Shown in pieces: positions 23,101 through 38,100 of a stretch of 64,000 nucleotides of DNA. Both the position numbers and the translations under genes were made by a program. Within the stretch, counting starts at the first letter, position 1; every line of letters starts with the position of its first letter. The DNA comes from Aplectana chamaeleonis (Eukaryota > Nematoda > Chromadorea > Rhabditida > Cosmocercidae): assembly GCA_029168955.1 (NCBI GenBank), contig JAPDOI010000365.1:620001-684000 (forward strand), in the 5' to 3' direction. The notes beneath the pieces are model-generated. The model did not search any database. It worked only from the letters and a program-made list of their open reading frames with translations, and had not been told where the DNA came from.

Positions 23101-26100
23101 TCTAGTCATTCGGTTTCGTCCTTATTGGGAAATTTCTCTCTAGCCTATGAATTCAAGAGGTGTGATCGCGTTAGGAAGTCAGGCGGCGGGGTGATGTTTT
23201 TGGTGCATCGAAGGCTCTCAATATCTGTGGTTTTCTCTGAGTCGGTGGAACATGCTTATGAGATACTTTGTGCCGACCTTTACCATGAAAGTTCGAGCTT
23301 TAGGGTCGTGGTTGTTTACAGGGCCCCGTCTTGTGATTCTGCCGGAACCGAAATGCTAGTCAAAGTTTCGAGTGATTTGGTAGCGTGTGAACTCCACACG
23401 ATCATAGTGGGGGACTTCAATTTGCCGGATTTCGCTCGAAGGAGTGAAGGGGATGTGGTGGCAACAAATCTATCCTGTTTGGAGGAGCTAGTTTACAGTT
23501 ACGACCTGTTCCAATTTGTTCATGAGCCTACTAGAGGTCATAATGTTCTGGATCTAGTGTTCTGCACCCATGAAACTCTACTGGAAAACCTGGAAATTTT
23601 GCCTCCGGTGGGGTTAAGCGATCATAATAGCATTTCATTTGATATTCAATGTTGTGAAACGGGCTCTTCACCGGTCTATCGCAGGGTTTACGCAAAGTGC
23701 GACTATGCAGCCGTCAATGGATATCTTAGCCAAATTCACTGGGTCAGTCTGTTAGAATCTACCAACAGCGTAAATGAGAAATATGAACTTTTCTTGTCAA
23801 TTATCAAAGCAGCTATTGATCTGCATGTGCCGTGGAAGCTTGTGTCCTCTACTAAGTCTATTCGCCTGCCTGCTCACTTGCAAAAAATGTCTGAACATCG
23901 TGAATGCCTATTTTATGAAGCAAGGCGCACTGGAAATTGGGAAACATATAACGCATTCGCGAAAAAGTTCCATTCTCAGCTGGGTAGGTATAACAGTTAT
24001 TTGGAGAAGAAAAAGATAGAGTCGGGAGATAAGAACTTCTATCGTTATCTGAATTCCAAGTTACAGGAAAGGAGTAGTATTGGCTGTCTTAAGAACGGAG
24101 ACCTTCTTGCAACATCGGCCAGTGATAAGGCAAACATGTTGGCGGATCATTTCGTGAATCAATTCCAAGAAGATGACGGAAATTGTCCGTCTTCATCCTT
24201 CTCAGGTATTCAGCCTATGACTGATTTTCCGTGGTTTCATTCTATGAAGTTGCAGGATTTGTTAGTAAAGTGGTCTAAGTCTTCCTCGATCACCCCGGAT
24301 TTCATTCCTCTGTTTTTTATTCAGAAAATTGCACCCGTTATTTGTGGTCCCTTGGCCTATATCTTCAGTCTCTTATCTATGGTGAAGTTCCAATCCGCTG
24401 GAAGCACTCTTTTGTAACACCAATTTTGAAGAAAGAGCCGGCCACTGATCCAGGAAGTTATAGACCAGTTAGCATAACCTCACTCTTCTGCAGACTGTTC
24501 GAGAAGGTCCTAAAAGAGCACATCGTCCTACATCTGTTTTCGAATAACATCATTCCCAGGAGCCAACATGGTTTTGTACCTGGAAGATCTGTAGAAACGA
24601 ACCTTTTGGAATGCATAAACGATTGGACGGAGGCCCTTGACAAGAAATGCAGTTGTGATGTCATTTACTTTGACTTTGCAAAGGCATTTGATCGTGTCTC
24701 ACATTTGAAACTGCTATCAAAACTACGGGATCTGGGATTTCATCCGATTTTGATAGAATGGCTCGCCCAATTCTTGTCTGATAGAACGTTTCAGGTGAGG
24801 GTCGGGATTGTTATTCCAAGGTGAGAAACATAGCGAGCGGGGTCCCACAAGGGGGTGTGTTATCACCAATATTGTTTAGTATCTTTACAGCTGACATTCC
24901 TATCATTTTTCATGACAAAAAAGTTACAGTAAAATTTTATGCGGACGATATAAAGCTCTACAAAGTCATTTCTGATCCATTAGATACCCAAGTGGGATTG
25001 ACCTGATAGTTGACTGGGCGAGAGAATGGCAGCTGCCACTGGCTCCGCAGAAAACTGTATTTATGCGGGTTCATTTGAGTCCGGCTTCGACGGCCCATTC
25101 ATATACATGTGCTGGTGTCGCGCTGCGAGCGGTAGACTCGGTTCGAGACCTCGGTTTTCACTACGATAAGAAGTTGGATTTTTCTGAGCATGTCAAAATC
25201 AAATGCCAATCGGCTCACAGGCGGATTTTTCAGATTTATAAGGGTGTCTCCACTAGAAACAAACAGGCTCTGCTCCGAGCATATAAGACTTATATACGAC
25301 CCATTGTGGAATCTGGAACATCAGTATTCGCTCCGCACAAGAAAAAGGATATTGGCGCGCTCGAAAAGGTCCAGAATAGTTTCACTCGCAAACTGTTGAT
25401 CCGCATCGGTGGTTTCCTGAATTCCAAGATACCCAGGGCCCACTTAAGGAACAAATATTTTGGGTTGCCAACGCTGGATTCTCGGCGCAGAGTATTTGAC
25501 CTTTGCATGGTCTGCAAACTTCTGGAAAACAGCAGTATTTTCAGGCTTGCACCCTATTTCAAACTAGTCACGTCGAGAACTAGAGGTGAAATAATGAAAA
25601 TATTTCTCGGTCGGCCAATTACCAGTGTTAGGGTTAGGTCTTTTCCACATAGGGCGGGTAGCGCATACCTGAAAATCGCTAGAAGAGTCACCGGCGCTGC
25701 TTCCTTGGACCAGTTTAGGCGACGGGTATCCCAAATAGTTCTTAGCTACGAAACATAGCATTTTCGATCGTTTCTTCTTTTCTAGAGATAGATCTTCGTT
25801 TGTTTGATTGGTAGGGTGTATGAAGAATAGTATTTTTGCTCAAGTTTGCTGTCTGTTTCTTCTTTCTCCCGGTCTTGTTAGTTTTTCTGTGCATCTCTTC
25901 TTATTATTATCACGCATTTGCCTTATGTGAGTGTAATAAACATATACATATATCCAGTCCGAATGACGACAGAAAGCGGGGTGTGGCTATACTTTTGAAA
26001 CGCGCTGCATACCTACATATGTTCCATATAGTGCGTTGGTTATCCACCAGACCGTCCCTAAGTTTTCATACGAGCTCAGACGGGCCCAACCAAGGAATCA

Positions 26101-29100
26101 AATACAAAAAAATGGTGAGGGTTTTTCACCGAGTACGATGCCTTTGACCTCAGGGAGGTGGATGAAGGGTCACACTGAAACTGAGTTTCCCAGAAATGAA
26201 CAATGGAATCGATCGGCTGGATGTCCCTGCTATTTCTCCTTCCGCCATTGACAAGATCATCAAGTCGATGAAAAATTCGCGTGCAGAGGTACCTGACGGG
26301 ATATCGGCTGTTCATCTCAAGCACCTTCCTGATCCCTATTATGAACTGTTCTCTGATCTCATTTATTCGTCATTCAGTTCTGGCATTATTCTGGCGCGCT
26401 GGAAACAAGCTGTCATCATTCCCATCGCCAAACCAGGCAAGCCACCGGATAAGGCTACCTTCCACCGCCCCATCTCCCTCGTTTCCCCCCTTGCCAAGCT
26501 TGCGGAAAAAGTCGTCAATCCGCTCCTCCAAAACGCCTTACAGCACAACTCTCATCAGCATGGTTTAAAAAACAGCATTCCACCATCACTGCCCTGACAT
26601 CAATTCACGAACATATCATCGCTGGATTTAATCGCAAGACTCCGGCTGGTAGAAGCCTCGTCGTTGCTATTGATCTCTCGGGTGCGTTTGATAGCGTCAG
26701 TATCCCGCTTCTATCGAAATCCATACTGGAATCGGAAATGCCCAGTTGGTCTAAAAGATGGATTAATAGCTTTGTCAAAAACCGGTCCATCCGTGTCAAG
26801 TTCATCTATCGTCTTCGGTCCCTTTGAAAGCCGGTGTCCCGCAAGGCGGGGTGTTGTCCCCTAGCCTGTTTTCGCTATTTCTGTCTGATATTCCTGAGCC
26901 ACCAACTGGTATTCATCTGTGCCTGTACGCTGATGACATCACTATCGTTTCCACGGACTCAGTTATCGACCGAGCCACTGCCACCATGAACAACTACTTA
27001 CGGACGTTGGCTGTGTATCTCAAGTCAAAGTTGCTGACTGTTTCTGCCTCCAAGTCAAGTGTCACACTATGTACAACGGCCACTATCGAACATCGGCTTC
27101 ATCCCAAGGTCATCTGGGATGGCCATGAGCTGCCACTGTCTAAGCATCCCCGACTACTGGGAGTCTTCCTGGATCCCTCACTACGTTTTCATGGGAATAC
27201 GCGTATACGTGCTGCCTCAGCCAACTCGCGCAACAACATTCTTCGCGCACTGGCTGGAACCACCTGGGGCAGCTCGAAGGAAGTGCTACGTATGACATAC
27301 AGGGCCATGGTGCAGCCGGTCCTGGAATATGGTGCCCCTATATGGACCAGACATCTCTCTGAATCCTCTTGGTGCAGATTGCAGAGAACACAGAATGCTG
27401 CCCTCAGGCTTATCACTGGATGTCACAAGTCGACGCCTATTCCGCATCTTCATCAGGAAACCGGCCTACTTCCCGTGAAAGAGCACTGCTTACTCCAGTC
27501 TCAGCAATTTCTAGTAAGTATTGTCAAGAGCCCGACCCATCCAAATTACCATCTTCTGTCGTCTGGCCCCACACGTTCTCTGTCTGCAGTCGATCAACAA
27601 CGCTGGGCTACATCCGAGCTATCGCGAAGAAGACTCCAGATGGCTGAGCATACGCGGTTCGTGGCAGAGTACCTGTCTGATGCTCAGCCCAACTTAATCT
27701 ATGGCGGCGTGCCCCCACGAGTCGACGACGGCGAAGCTGGACTACCGAGAAGTACCTGAGCAATCCTCGCTGGTCTGCGATGCGGTCACTCCAGATATCT
27801 AAAGGCCTAAACTCATCGGATTGACCAGTCAGTCTCAGATAAATGTCCCGATTGTGAATGTGCTGGACATGATTCATTCCATCTATTTTCATGTCCGGCC
27901 AGGCCTGCAACCTTGCCTGCACGAGATCTATGGTACAAGCCGAGTGAGGTGGCTAGCTTCCTACGCCTCTGATGTGATGCTCTGTTCATGGCTGACAAGA
28001 AGAAGAAGAACAATGGAATTGACAGAATCCTCACACCAACCTGCAAATGCGGATCTTTCGCTATCAGATTTCCAAGTGCACCCAAAGTATTCGCCACAAT
28101 CGTGAATGATCCACTGCTGAGCAGCTGGACGAGGTGCGCAGCCAGTTCCGGTCTTAGGGTAAGATGACTAGAATTTGTGGATAGATACTGCGAGACGTAT
28201 TTCAGTATACCAGAGGCGCTCTCCACAACGGCCTGAAATACAGATATCAGAAATAGTCCGCGCATTGCCTAAAAAAGGAACTACGTACAGTCATTCGTGC
28301 ATCATTCGAAAGCAATGACGTGAGAAGAGCGAGGAAACCCGGCTCGTCACAAATGGCCCGCTTGTTTCGATCAGAATGAGAAGCAAGATTCCATAGAGCA
28401 CTCAAAATCGCGCGCACGCATCCTAAAGAAAGGAATGATTGAAACAACTGACAATGAGTGTTACAAACTGTGTTAAGACTGTATTTTTGATGAAAGCCTA
28501 AGTTTGATATTTTTGATGAAAGCCTATGTTTGAAACCCACTATAAATTACGACAATACTCTCACAGGTTACTACAGAATTGGGCCCAAAACCATAGAATT
28601 GAAGGACGCGAAAATTCTCCGCCACTACGGCAGATGTTTTCGCACTTTCGGAAATTGTATAAAGGCATACCAACCCTCGTCACGCTCGCTGTGAGCTATA
28701 ACAGCAGCCCGTGACAATGCTTTTGCCGTTGGAGATAGAACATCACTCATCTTGCCATCAGCCATCCAACTTAAGTTCCGCACAAGGCCCGCGTAGACCT
28801 GAGTAAAAGCAGATTATACTACAACCAAGTCAACCTTACACCTTCCGTTCAAAACAGATGGTACTACAAAATAAAAATTTTTGGTATTCACTTGCTGAAA
28901 TCCGCCATGGGGCCCCGAACCTGCATCTATATGCTCTGTATGTGTAATGCGCTGTTTACTCACTCTCCAGTAACTGCGTTTGTTCTGATCACCATATATT
29001 TTACTTCCTTCTTTTTATTTAGTTCTAAGAGTTGTTAATCACCTTATTTCGTTAATATCACCTTCACATTCCTTTGACAGCACATGCCACAGAAATTTGG

Positions 29101-32100
29101 AGAAAATTTCAAGAACGAAATTTTCCGTTTTTATGAATAATTTTAATGACTTCATTTAAATAGAATAAATTAAAATTCTTGCGACGCTGGTCCAAGAAAG
29201 TTAAAGACAGATAAAAATTTCTAAAATTCCTCGATGCTTTTCATTCGTCCTCATTCGTCTGAAAACTTGTCGAACGAAAGAAGACACATTTTTCGTTCGT
29301 TCCGAATTCGTTCAAAAATGTTACGAATCTCTTTTTTGGTCTAAATAACGACCCTCCTGGGAATGGTGTATGATCCGCTAGTCTTTACCATTATGCACTC
29401 AGGAATCCATTGTTTTTGTTTAGTGTCTAGAACCAGTTTGGGCTGCTCTCAGTTCGACGTTTTTTCATCTTTGGGGCCTCACCAGTTCAAACTCAATGAA
29501 TAGTATTCCATGCGCTGTAGACTGCAAAACTTTCGGCCAAGTGGGAACCCCAAACGCATTTCACAAACCGAAAATATCTTCGCTCTCCGGAACTGGTCCC
29601 GTTGGTTCGGTGTCGCCTTAGGACCAACACACCTTTGAACGGCCATAACTCGGTTCGTGATCATTTCTATAAACTCATATTCGGAACTTAACATCTCTTA
29701 ACATCTGCGTACTGACTGCCCTCACACACAATGTCATGTAAAATTCACGTAATAAATCTAGTCTGATGAATGGACGGGGCTGCTACGGTAGATGGCCGCG
29801 CGCGAATCTAAACCCCGTTGACCAGTGATGCCGCCAACACCGCACGGCCAGCCGCCTGGTACAGGCGTCAGAGTAAATCGAATATGAAAGCCATAACTAG
29901 AAGACACTTTTCGATTTTTTCAAGGTTCTCTATGCCAAAAGTGGGTGTAGATGAAGCTCCACTATGGGACGAAGTTATTTTTTCACCTACATAGAAATTA
30001 TTGCTGGATCCTTTCCAGCCATTTGGTACCCAATTCTTCGAATGTTTTGTCTGAAAATGATTTTAGGCCGTTTTGCGACTGCTTTCGATTCAGCTTCCAC
30101 AATTTTAAACGAGTTTCTCCTCTTCAAGAGCGGAGGACTCAAGCGATGAAGAAGATATTGTGTGCTATCTTCTTGTAGTTTCGGAGCGAGAAATGGCATT
30201 CGTGTGCTATTTTTCAAGACATTTCTCCTTCTCTGAGAGCTTCAGCACAGCAAGTTGAGATTCTAACATGGAGCGGCCGCGATGTTTCCCCAATGTACTT
30301 CTAGCCGAACGGCTGGAACAGGACCAGGTAGTCTTGCACAATTTAGTCTAACGAATGGATCAGGTTGTGGGGGTAGATCGTCGTGTTCAATCGAAGCTCC
30401 GGTGGCCGTTGGTTTCGCTAACGACGCATGGCGAGCCGCAATCGTCGCGAATCGTCAGTTCACTGGACTAAATTTGACAGGGAGGCCACAGACCACACCA
30501 TCGGAAATCGGGTAATCGGAAATACGCTCACCTGCATAAATTCTAACCACCCATGGTGGCTGTATGTACCTACCCTACTGCTAATCTATTTAGCCTCCAA
30601 AACTGTTTTAAATATCTAGCTCGGAGGACCAATAAAAAGACATAAAAAAGCTTAATCATCTTTTTCCTTTTTCACGAAATTAGAATACATCACACAACCG
30701 AGAATCCAGACTAATGCTGCTCAAAATTCGCTTCAATTAAGTATTTTCAGGTAGCACACTATAGATATCATGACTTCGAGACAACACACACTAACTGACT
30801 GAAGCCCAATAAGATATCATTTTATGTATTGTGACTTGAATAGTGAGGGTAACTCTTCTATAACAAGAAATATATAGACCACTAGAATCGCAACAAGTAG
30901 ACCGAAGTACAGATGGGCAAAAATACTATAGTAAGTAATGGGCTCTCGCTAAATATGGTCTTGCGGATGGACGAGGCGCGCTCATTGCGGCGGGCCGTGA
31001 GAATTCGCGACACCAACGGCTAAGGCTCTAGTTATACATCGACGATTCGGTGCCGCTGGTTTTCCCGGGACGCCTGCGATTGGTAGGATTTCGAAATTGA
31101 CCAATAGCAGGCACGCCGCGGAAGCTTGCGGCGGCGAAACGCTGATGTATAACCAGGGCCTAAGAGTTTCGATCGCGCGTCTACCGTCGCAGCCCCGTCC
31201 ATTCACCACACTACATTCTGAGAAGAGATCATACGTACACTCTGTTAAGACAGTAAGCTCCACTTGAACATAAACATGGGCAGAGGCCCCTATTAGATTC
31301 AATAAAAGCATGGAGAAAAACAAATCTCCCTGAAAAGGAGCCCGGTTTAACAATGGTTCAACCTGAATCTGAGGGAAAAAAGCCCATTTGCAGTGGGTTT
31401 TTGGTTTATTTTAGGAAAAGTCTGTTCCTGTCGATATGTGAATCGAATTCCTTGCTCTTTTTCAAACATCAAAACGAACCTCCGGTTCAAGTTTAGCCCT
31501 CAAAGAATTTCCTAGAGGTCTGCCAGAAAACAATGCGCAAGCTCCTGAAATTATAATCTTCTAATCATTTCCTATTTTTTCTGCATTTTGGGGCATCTTT
31601 TCGGAAATTGGAAGGCCAAAAACCATCGGAAATCGGTGAATCGGAATTCCACTCACCCCTGATACAGAGCAATATAACTATCTACCAGCAGGACAGACCA
31701 CAGAATTGGGAGTTGTGACAATGCGGTCGTAAAGACGATTTCAGATGAAGCCCGATTTGTTTAAGCTATCTACAATAGTAGCAGAACTCGCTTTTCCAAT
31801 TTTACTGAGGCATCTCCGAAACCGCACCTGACCAACTCCCAATTGTGCGGTCTGTCCTGTTGGTAGATAGGGTGATTGCACGACATGCGGTGTAGCCCAT
31901 GGTAGACTAAATTGTACAAGACATTTAGTGCCAGCTGTGCGGCGAGCAATTGTGGAGACATTGCGGCAGCTCCATGTTAGAATAAGACAGTACTTGGACT
32001 GCAATGGTAACCTGCGGGCATCAACTGTTCTGATGTGTCACCGTATTAACGCCCACCATGGGGACAATTAACAAGTAAGGGACGAGATTATAGGACAAGA

Positions 32101-35100
32101 AACTGATGCCCCCGTCAGACAAAAAATTCTGAAGTTTCAGAACCAGGTGAGCGACCCAAAGACCAACCGGAAGGTCGAATGCTTATATAGTTCAGCTGAG
32201 AAACTGAAGCCTCACCTCAGCCTCGCATTCTAACATCGAGGCGTAGCGCCATCTTCCCTTGTTCCGCTCTACAGCGACCATTTCTCTAGAGCTGATCCCA
32301 TTTGCGAAAAAACCTGGCAAGTTGCGGTTTTTTCCCAGTTTTCTCTCTACTCTGACCACGTTTCGAGAGAAAATGAGGTTTAGTCGACAGTTGGTCTTCT
32401 AATCACATTTGCTCCTTTCATGCTCTGAAGACGGCGATCCCGCCGATACGTCCATAAGCCCATAGAACCATCTATGAACCTTTTAATATACTTCAACAGC
32501 AATACTATATATTGCTGTTTCATCACACCGAGCTTCATCGAGTCGTGGAGGTTGAGAATTCAGAAGCATTGTTCGCGACACTTTTCATGAGTGCTCAGAA
32601 AACTGTCGTGGCCACCGCCTTAACAGGCAGCTTTCATGCAGGAAACCGTGTCATTCTCATGACTTTCAAGGGAATTACCAGACCGGGTCGCCAGAACTAC
32701 CCATAAAGCCATGTTCTTCTGATCAAATACCTCCGGGGTAATCTTAAAAACCCCAACCTAGCTGCCCAAGTAGTAGTGAAAAAAATGTTATGAACCAAAA
32801 AGTGAAGAGCCCTGTAGGCATATTACCAATAAACTACGGTAAACTGCCATCTCGACAGAAATAACAAACAGACCTCAGACGTGTTCTACGCCCCGAAATA
32901 CCCCCCTGGGCAAAGTTTGAGCTGAAATTTTTTCCATGACCTCTGCAATCCAAAAAAAATGTGATTGGGCTCCAGAGGTGAAAAAAAGGTTTCCCCAAAC
33001 TTGGTCTGGGGGGGGGGTGTTTTGGGGGTGCTGAACAGGAATATGAGGTTCGTTTAGCGTTTTTTGGGCGATTATGTTAGGTTACGGTAAGTATAATGTA
33101 ATTTAGCTACAGTAGCTCATAGATTTCCATCCAGAGAATCCAGTGGTACAGTCCCCTTTTGTGCAAACAAAAATTTACTCCGCCGTTTTTTGGGACGACC
33201 GTTAATCTGATGAAGTGGTAGAAAAATGCAATGTGCAGGCTATAAAACGGCGAAATTCACATGGTTCCTACGCGTGCTGGTGCGGAGCGGAGGTTAGAGA
33301 CAGCGAGAGAGCGGAGGTCAGACGGAGGGAATGATGTGAATTACGACGTTTTATAGAGGGTACTGATATAATTTCGAATCAATTTGTGGAAAACAAGAGA
33401 ATTTCGACAAGAGAAAAAAGTAGAATTTCGTTCGTCTGCCAATTTTTTTTTTCGAATTAGTACAATTATAGTGCGAAACTGGGAAATTCACTTGCGAAAT
33501 TCGATTAAATGACATGCTACACTTTCGATTAAGTTACATGCTGCTTAATTTAGTGATTTGTGCGATTATAATCACTAACTATAGACACTCAAGTAAGTTG
33601 CGTTCCCTTCCATGCTCCCCAGAGAATTGAATAAAAAAACGAAATTTTAATTTAGCAGAAAACTCAGTCAATTTTATAGATCGTTCGATCGAATTTGACA
33701 ATATAAGTCCTCTCTTGAACTTTTCCTGTCGAAATCAACTTTTCAGAAGGAACTCCTAAACGAGTAGCTAATCCTTAATATAAAATTGTTCCAAGGAGCA
33801 ATGCCTCTACACTCTTAATTCGCGAATCTGAGCACCGCTCTCTCCTTGACCGATTTCGCTGACAGGCAGTTTTTCCTTCCCGACATGACCCTCACGCCTA
33901 CGTTTGAGCACCAACCAAATCGAAATTCGCAAGGTCGCAGACTGCCACTCATTCATGGACGGAAACTATGGGACACAGCATTCTTGGTCTACAGAAATGC
34001 AGCGTACTGTGGGCAGCGGGACGAACTTCGCATAGATTCATGTATAAACCAACGTGATCAGCCTGTCGTATCCAGGAATGAACAGAAATATCCGTTTTCC
34101 TTCTTCGGCCTTTTTTCATATCCGTTTTTCGTTTTCAAGTATTTTTGGAGAAAACACGGGGTAAATTCGAGGAAAAAACGAGCTGGGTGACGAACCACGA
34201 GATTTTGAGAAAATTTCGCCTCTTTCCGTTTTCCAGTCCGTTTTGGCGCACTCGTTTTCCGTATTCGCATGGAAGATCTTTGCTGCTCCCGATTTCCGCT
34301 TCAGGGTGAAAATCTTTCTCCGCACATCCCTGATCGTGGGTCCCTAATTAACAAACCAACATGAGGTGCGGTGAACACACATGACTCACTGCTTGGTCAG
34401 CAGGATGAGATGGAGATGATAAATTTCAGGAACCACATACCCTTTTCTCTCTCATATGAATCGGATTACACACGACACCAGAATTGACTCCTCTTCCAAA
34501 ATCATGCTTTCCAATTGTATACTGGAAAGCGCTTACGGTAAATGCGACCATATCCTAAAGTCCGTATCTACTACTAGCTGGAGGCTACTCAAACAAAAAC
34601 ATTATCTAGTTTTAGACATAAGAAGTCAATGTTTGAGTAGCTGGTATTTTAGGGTTAAATGGTCGAAACTTTGAAATTTTAGAAAATACTTGGGTACTCT
34701 TTCGGAATAGACGACTCACCTAAAAGAATTGGATTTTCGTGGTGTTTCATGTGTTCTTTGCACACATTTTACATATTGCTCTATGCTTGTACATGTTTAG
34801 AAGCAAAAACATGACAAAATGATCCTGTAGCTGCATGCGAAACTATCATTTACCAGAGTGGGTCGTCTATTCCAAAAGAGTACCAAAAATCGATAACTTT
34901 TCTCTGAATATTGAGATTTTGATAACATGCTATATACTGTATCAAAATTTTCGAACTTCAGGTATTCGATTATATTCCAATTATAATATGGCTTGTAATC
35001 AGGGATTTGTGCAATTGAAGATTTGAATTCTGCTGGACCTCGTTCACACTTTAGTGAAATGATTGCCATCTTGACAGAAGCTCGCTGCACGCAATCGTTG

Positions 35101-38100
35101 TTTTCTAGGACTTCCGTTCTTTAAATCGCGCACATACGCGCGCTTTAGGACTCACTCTGTAGGTACAACTTGAAGTTTATTTCCATCCGGGGTGGCGGAC
35201 AGCCTTGAATTCGACTCAATTTGTGGCTCATGGTGCAGTTTTAAGCCCCAATGCAATCATGAAGTCGACCTGATAATGGTACCGCTGCAAATTTACTACA
35301 ACTTGCGGACACCAAACTAATTTTCTTGTGAGTTCCTATCAATTTTGAGAAACAGATCATAAAAAGGCGAAAATCTTAAAAGAATCTGAAATTCAGCACG
35401 TCAGCGATAGGACCGATGTCGATTGGTAACCATACAACGCACTCCATCCCTAACGATTGCCGACTCGCTCTTGTCTGGACCGTTTTCCGAAACTCTTCTA
35501 CCATTAAGCGGGATGTCCCCTCGTTCCACACTTGTTTACGATTCCACTTTCTGCTAACGAACAGCCACTCCATTGATCTTCTTCTCGACATCTTTACATA
35601 CCTCAGAAAAATTCAAATCGATATACGAGAGCAAGAAGAACCGTCCTGATATACTTGCCAACTGAGGCAAAGTAACATTCGTTTGAGGAGTGTCTCTGCT
35701 CGGCATATGTACCCAAAAATGGTTTAGAACGGTTCGCTGGTTTTCGAGTAAAAATTGAAAGACCGCGCGTTTTTGTTGTTAATCTCCTTTTTTTTTCAGA
35801 CGGCGTACACGATCTTGTTGGTACACTTAAAATTGAGATAGGGAGCTCATTTTTGGATAGGAGGCTGGAAATGGATGCAGGTCGCTCCTATTCCAATTTG
35901 AAGTTGATACCTTAACTTTGAAGGGTACCTCAAGATCTTGGGTTTATATACCAAACTAACCGTGGAGCACGAAAACTGCTTTTTTCTGCTACGGCTGTGG
36001 AGACCGGGGTCTGTGGGTGATTCTGCAGCCAGTCAACACAGGTCGTCGGAGATAAGTACTGAACTTGTCCGAATCCGCACTCTTGACACGTCATCGATCG
36101 ATAATCAATATTATCGATTTTCGCGCTTTTTGCACAAAATGCGGCTAGGAGTGGTGATTGCTGATGGGATTGATTTTCTTGGTTGGAGAATTTCGCTCAT
36201 CAGTCATTATCGATAAATACCGATCAATAATATTGATTTTTTCGTCTGTTGCACAAAATGCCGCAATGATTTTTGAATGTTGGTGGCTCTAAGTCACTTG
36301 TTTGGGAAATTCTTCTCATCATGCAAGACCAAATATGTATTAATTATCAATAATATCGAGTTCTCACATGTACCACAAAATGCGGCAATCAGTGGTATGT
36401 TTATGGTTTTGGGTAGTAAGTTTCAAAATTTGTACTCATACGACAATATCGTCTGTTAGATGTTTCATCATTCCAAAATGGAATTCGTTGAGCAAAATTG
36501 AAGTCAGAAAGGGATTCTTCGGGAAAAATATGTGAAATTTCTGAGAATTTAACTTCCTGGCAAAAGTAACGATTTGGTAATGGTAAAAAAAAGTTTCAAA
36601 AATGTCTTGAAATATCTTTAAAAATGATTTGGCGTAAAATAGCCTGGAAAAATAAAAAAGCTAGGAAATGAAGTGAAATAACCAAAAATGCGATTTGGTG
36701 GTCGATCATTTCACAAACTTCTCCGTTAAACTTATCAAAACGAAATCAAGCGTGCAACGGAGACATTGAGCCATTTTTGAAAGCTGTAATAAGGGAATCA
36801 GCATAGGTCAAGCTAGGTGAACGCAAGGCTCCATTCCATATCGTGCTTGATTTCGTTTTGATAAGTTTAACGGAGAAGTTTGTGAAATGATTGACCACCA
36901 AATCGCATTTTTGGTTATTTCACTTCATTTCCTAGCTTTTTTATTTTTCCAGGCTATTTTACGCCAAATCATTTTTTTAATATTTCAAGACATTTTTGAA
37001 ACTTTTTTTTACCATTACCAAATCGTTACTTTTGCCAGGAAGTTAAATTTTCAGAAATTATACTCTGCAAACATACAGAGTAGTAGTTACACAGCTGAAT
37101 AAAAACATCTACACAAAACTGGGAAACGAAGTATAAAAGGATTATTACGCGAACAACAGTCGACTTTATTGAGGTGGCAACCCATGTGCGGATTCAACTA
37201 TGTGCTAACCCTGGGTTTCCCAACTTGGGTTGGGTGTAAGGTGGGCATCACAACTATCAGTCATATCACAACTATATTCCCGTCAGCCACGGCCCACTCA
37301 AAAGTTCCTCTTCAATAGACTAGTTATTTTCCTGATTAATAATGGAAATTATCGCTGTTACCAACAGATCACCAAACATCTGTCTTGCCAAAAACGAGCA
37401 AGCGAATTTTATCGTACACACGACCTTTAATCAACTGTCCAATGTTCAATCTGCCCATTTAGTGTTCATCGCTTCCCAAAATATGATGGATGTGTCAAGT
37501 CTCATTTTGAAAACCTTGCAATGGATCAGAAAAATTTATTTTGTCATAAAATTCCCCTAGGAATGAATGGTACTGTTTTCGCACATTTTCGCTGGAGATT
37601 TCCATTGTACCTCACGCGACTCCACTCTGACCAGGCACCTTCTAGACAACACGAAAGGGAAATTCGACAGTAGACGAGCTCCCTCTCGAGATCTGCCCTG
37701 AATCCCACGAGCAAGGTGAAGACGGGGTGCGGATAATTTACTAATGTGTAACACTGCAGTCAACTTGCGCTCATCGGAAATATCGCCATAACAGCGGAAA
37801 GAGGGAGGCCACGCCAGTGCCATTCGACCACAACACGGCTGGTCACTACTCCAACACCGCGACATTTCGCCATAACCACTAGTGCCCCCCCCAAGAGGCC
37901 AACTGCACTATTTCCATGGGCAAACAACCGGTTTGACGCTGATGAGTTTCGAGAAATCATCACTCAATGCAGATTCCAGTCCATTCGGGAGTGGTTTACT
38001 TCATCAGCAATTGTAAACAACAACGTCAACCAGCAAATGCGGCGACGAAAACAAGGGGGAACACTTGCCGCATAACCTTGAATAGCATACGATAGCTAAA

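Noticed and set aside
33846..34190. 114-codon plus-strand open frame in the apr-1 intron
   Set aside because: It shows no recognisable domain or splice context, and its second half reads through CGGAAAA-rich low-complexity sequence.
37132..37170. A further TATAAAA resembling the six cassettes
   Set aside because: No TCAYTC motif lies at 30-36 bp and no hairpins follow.
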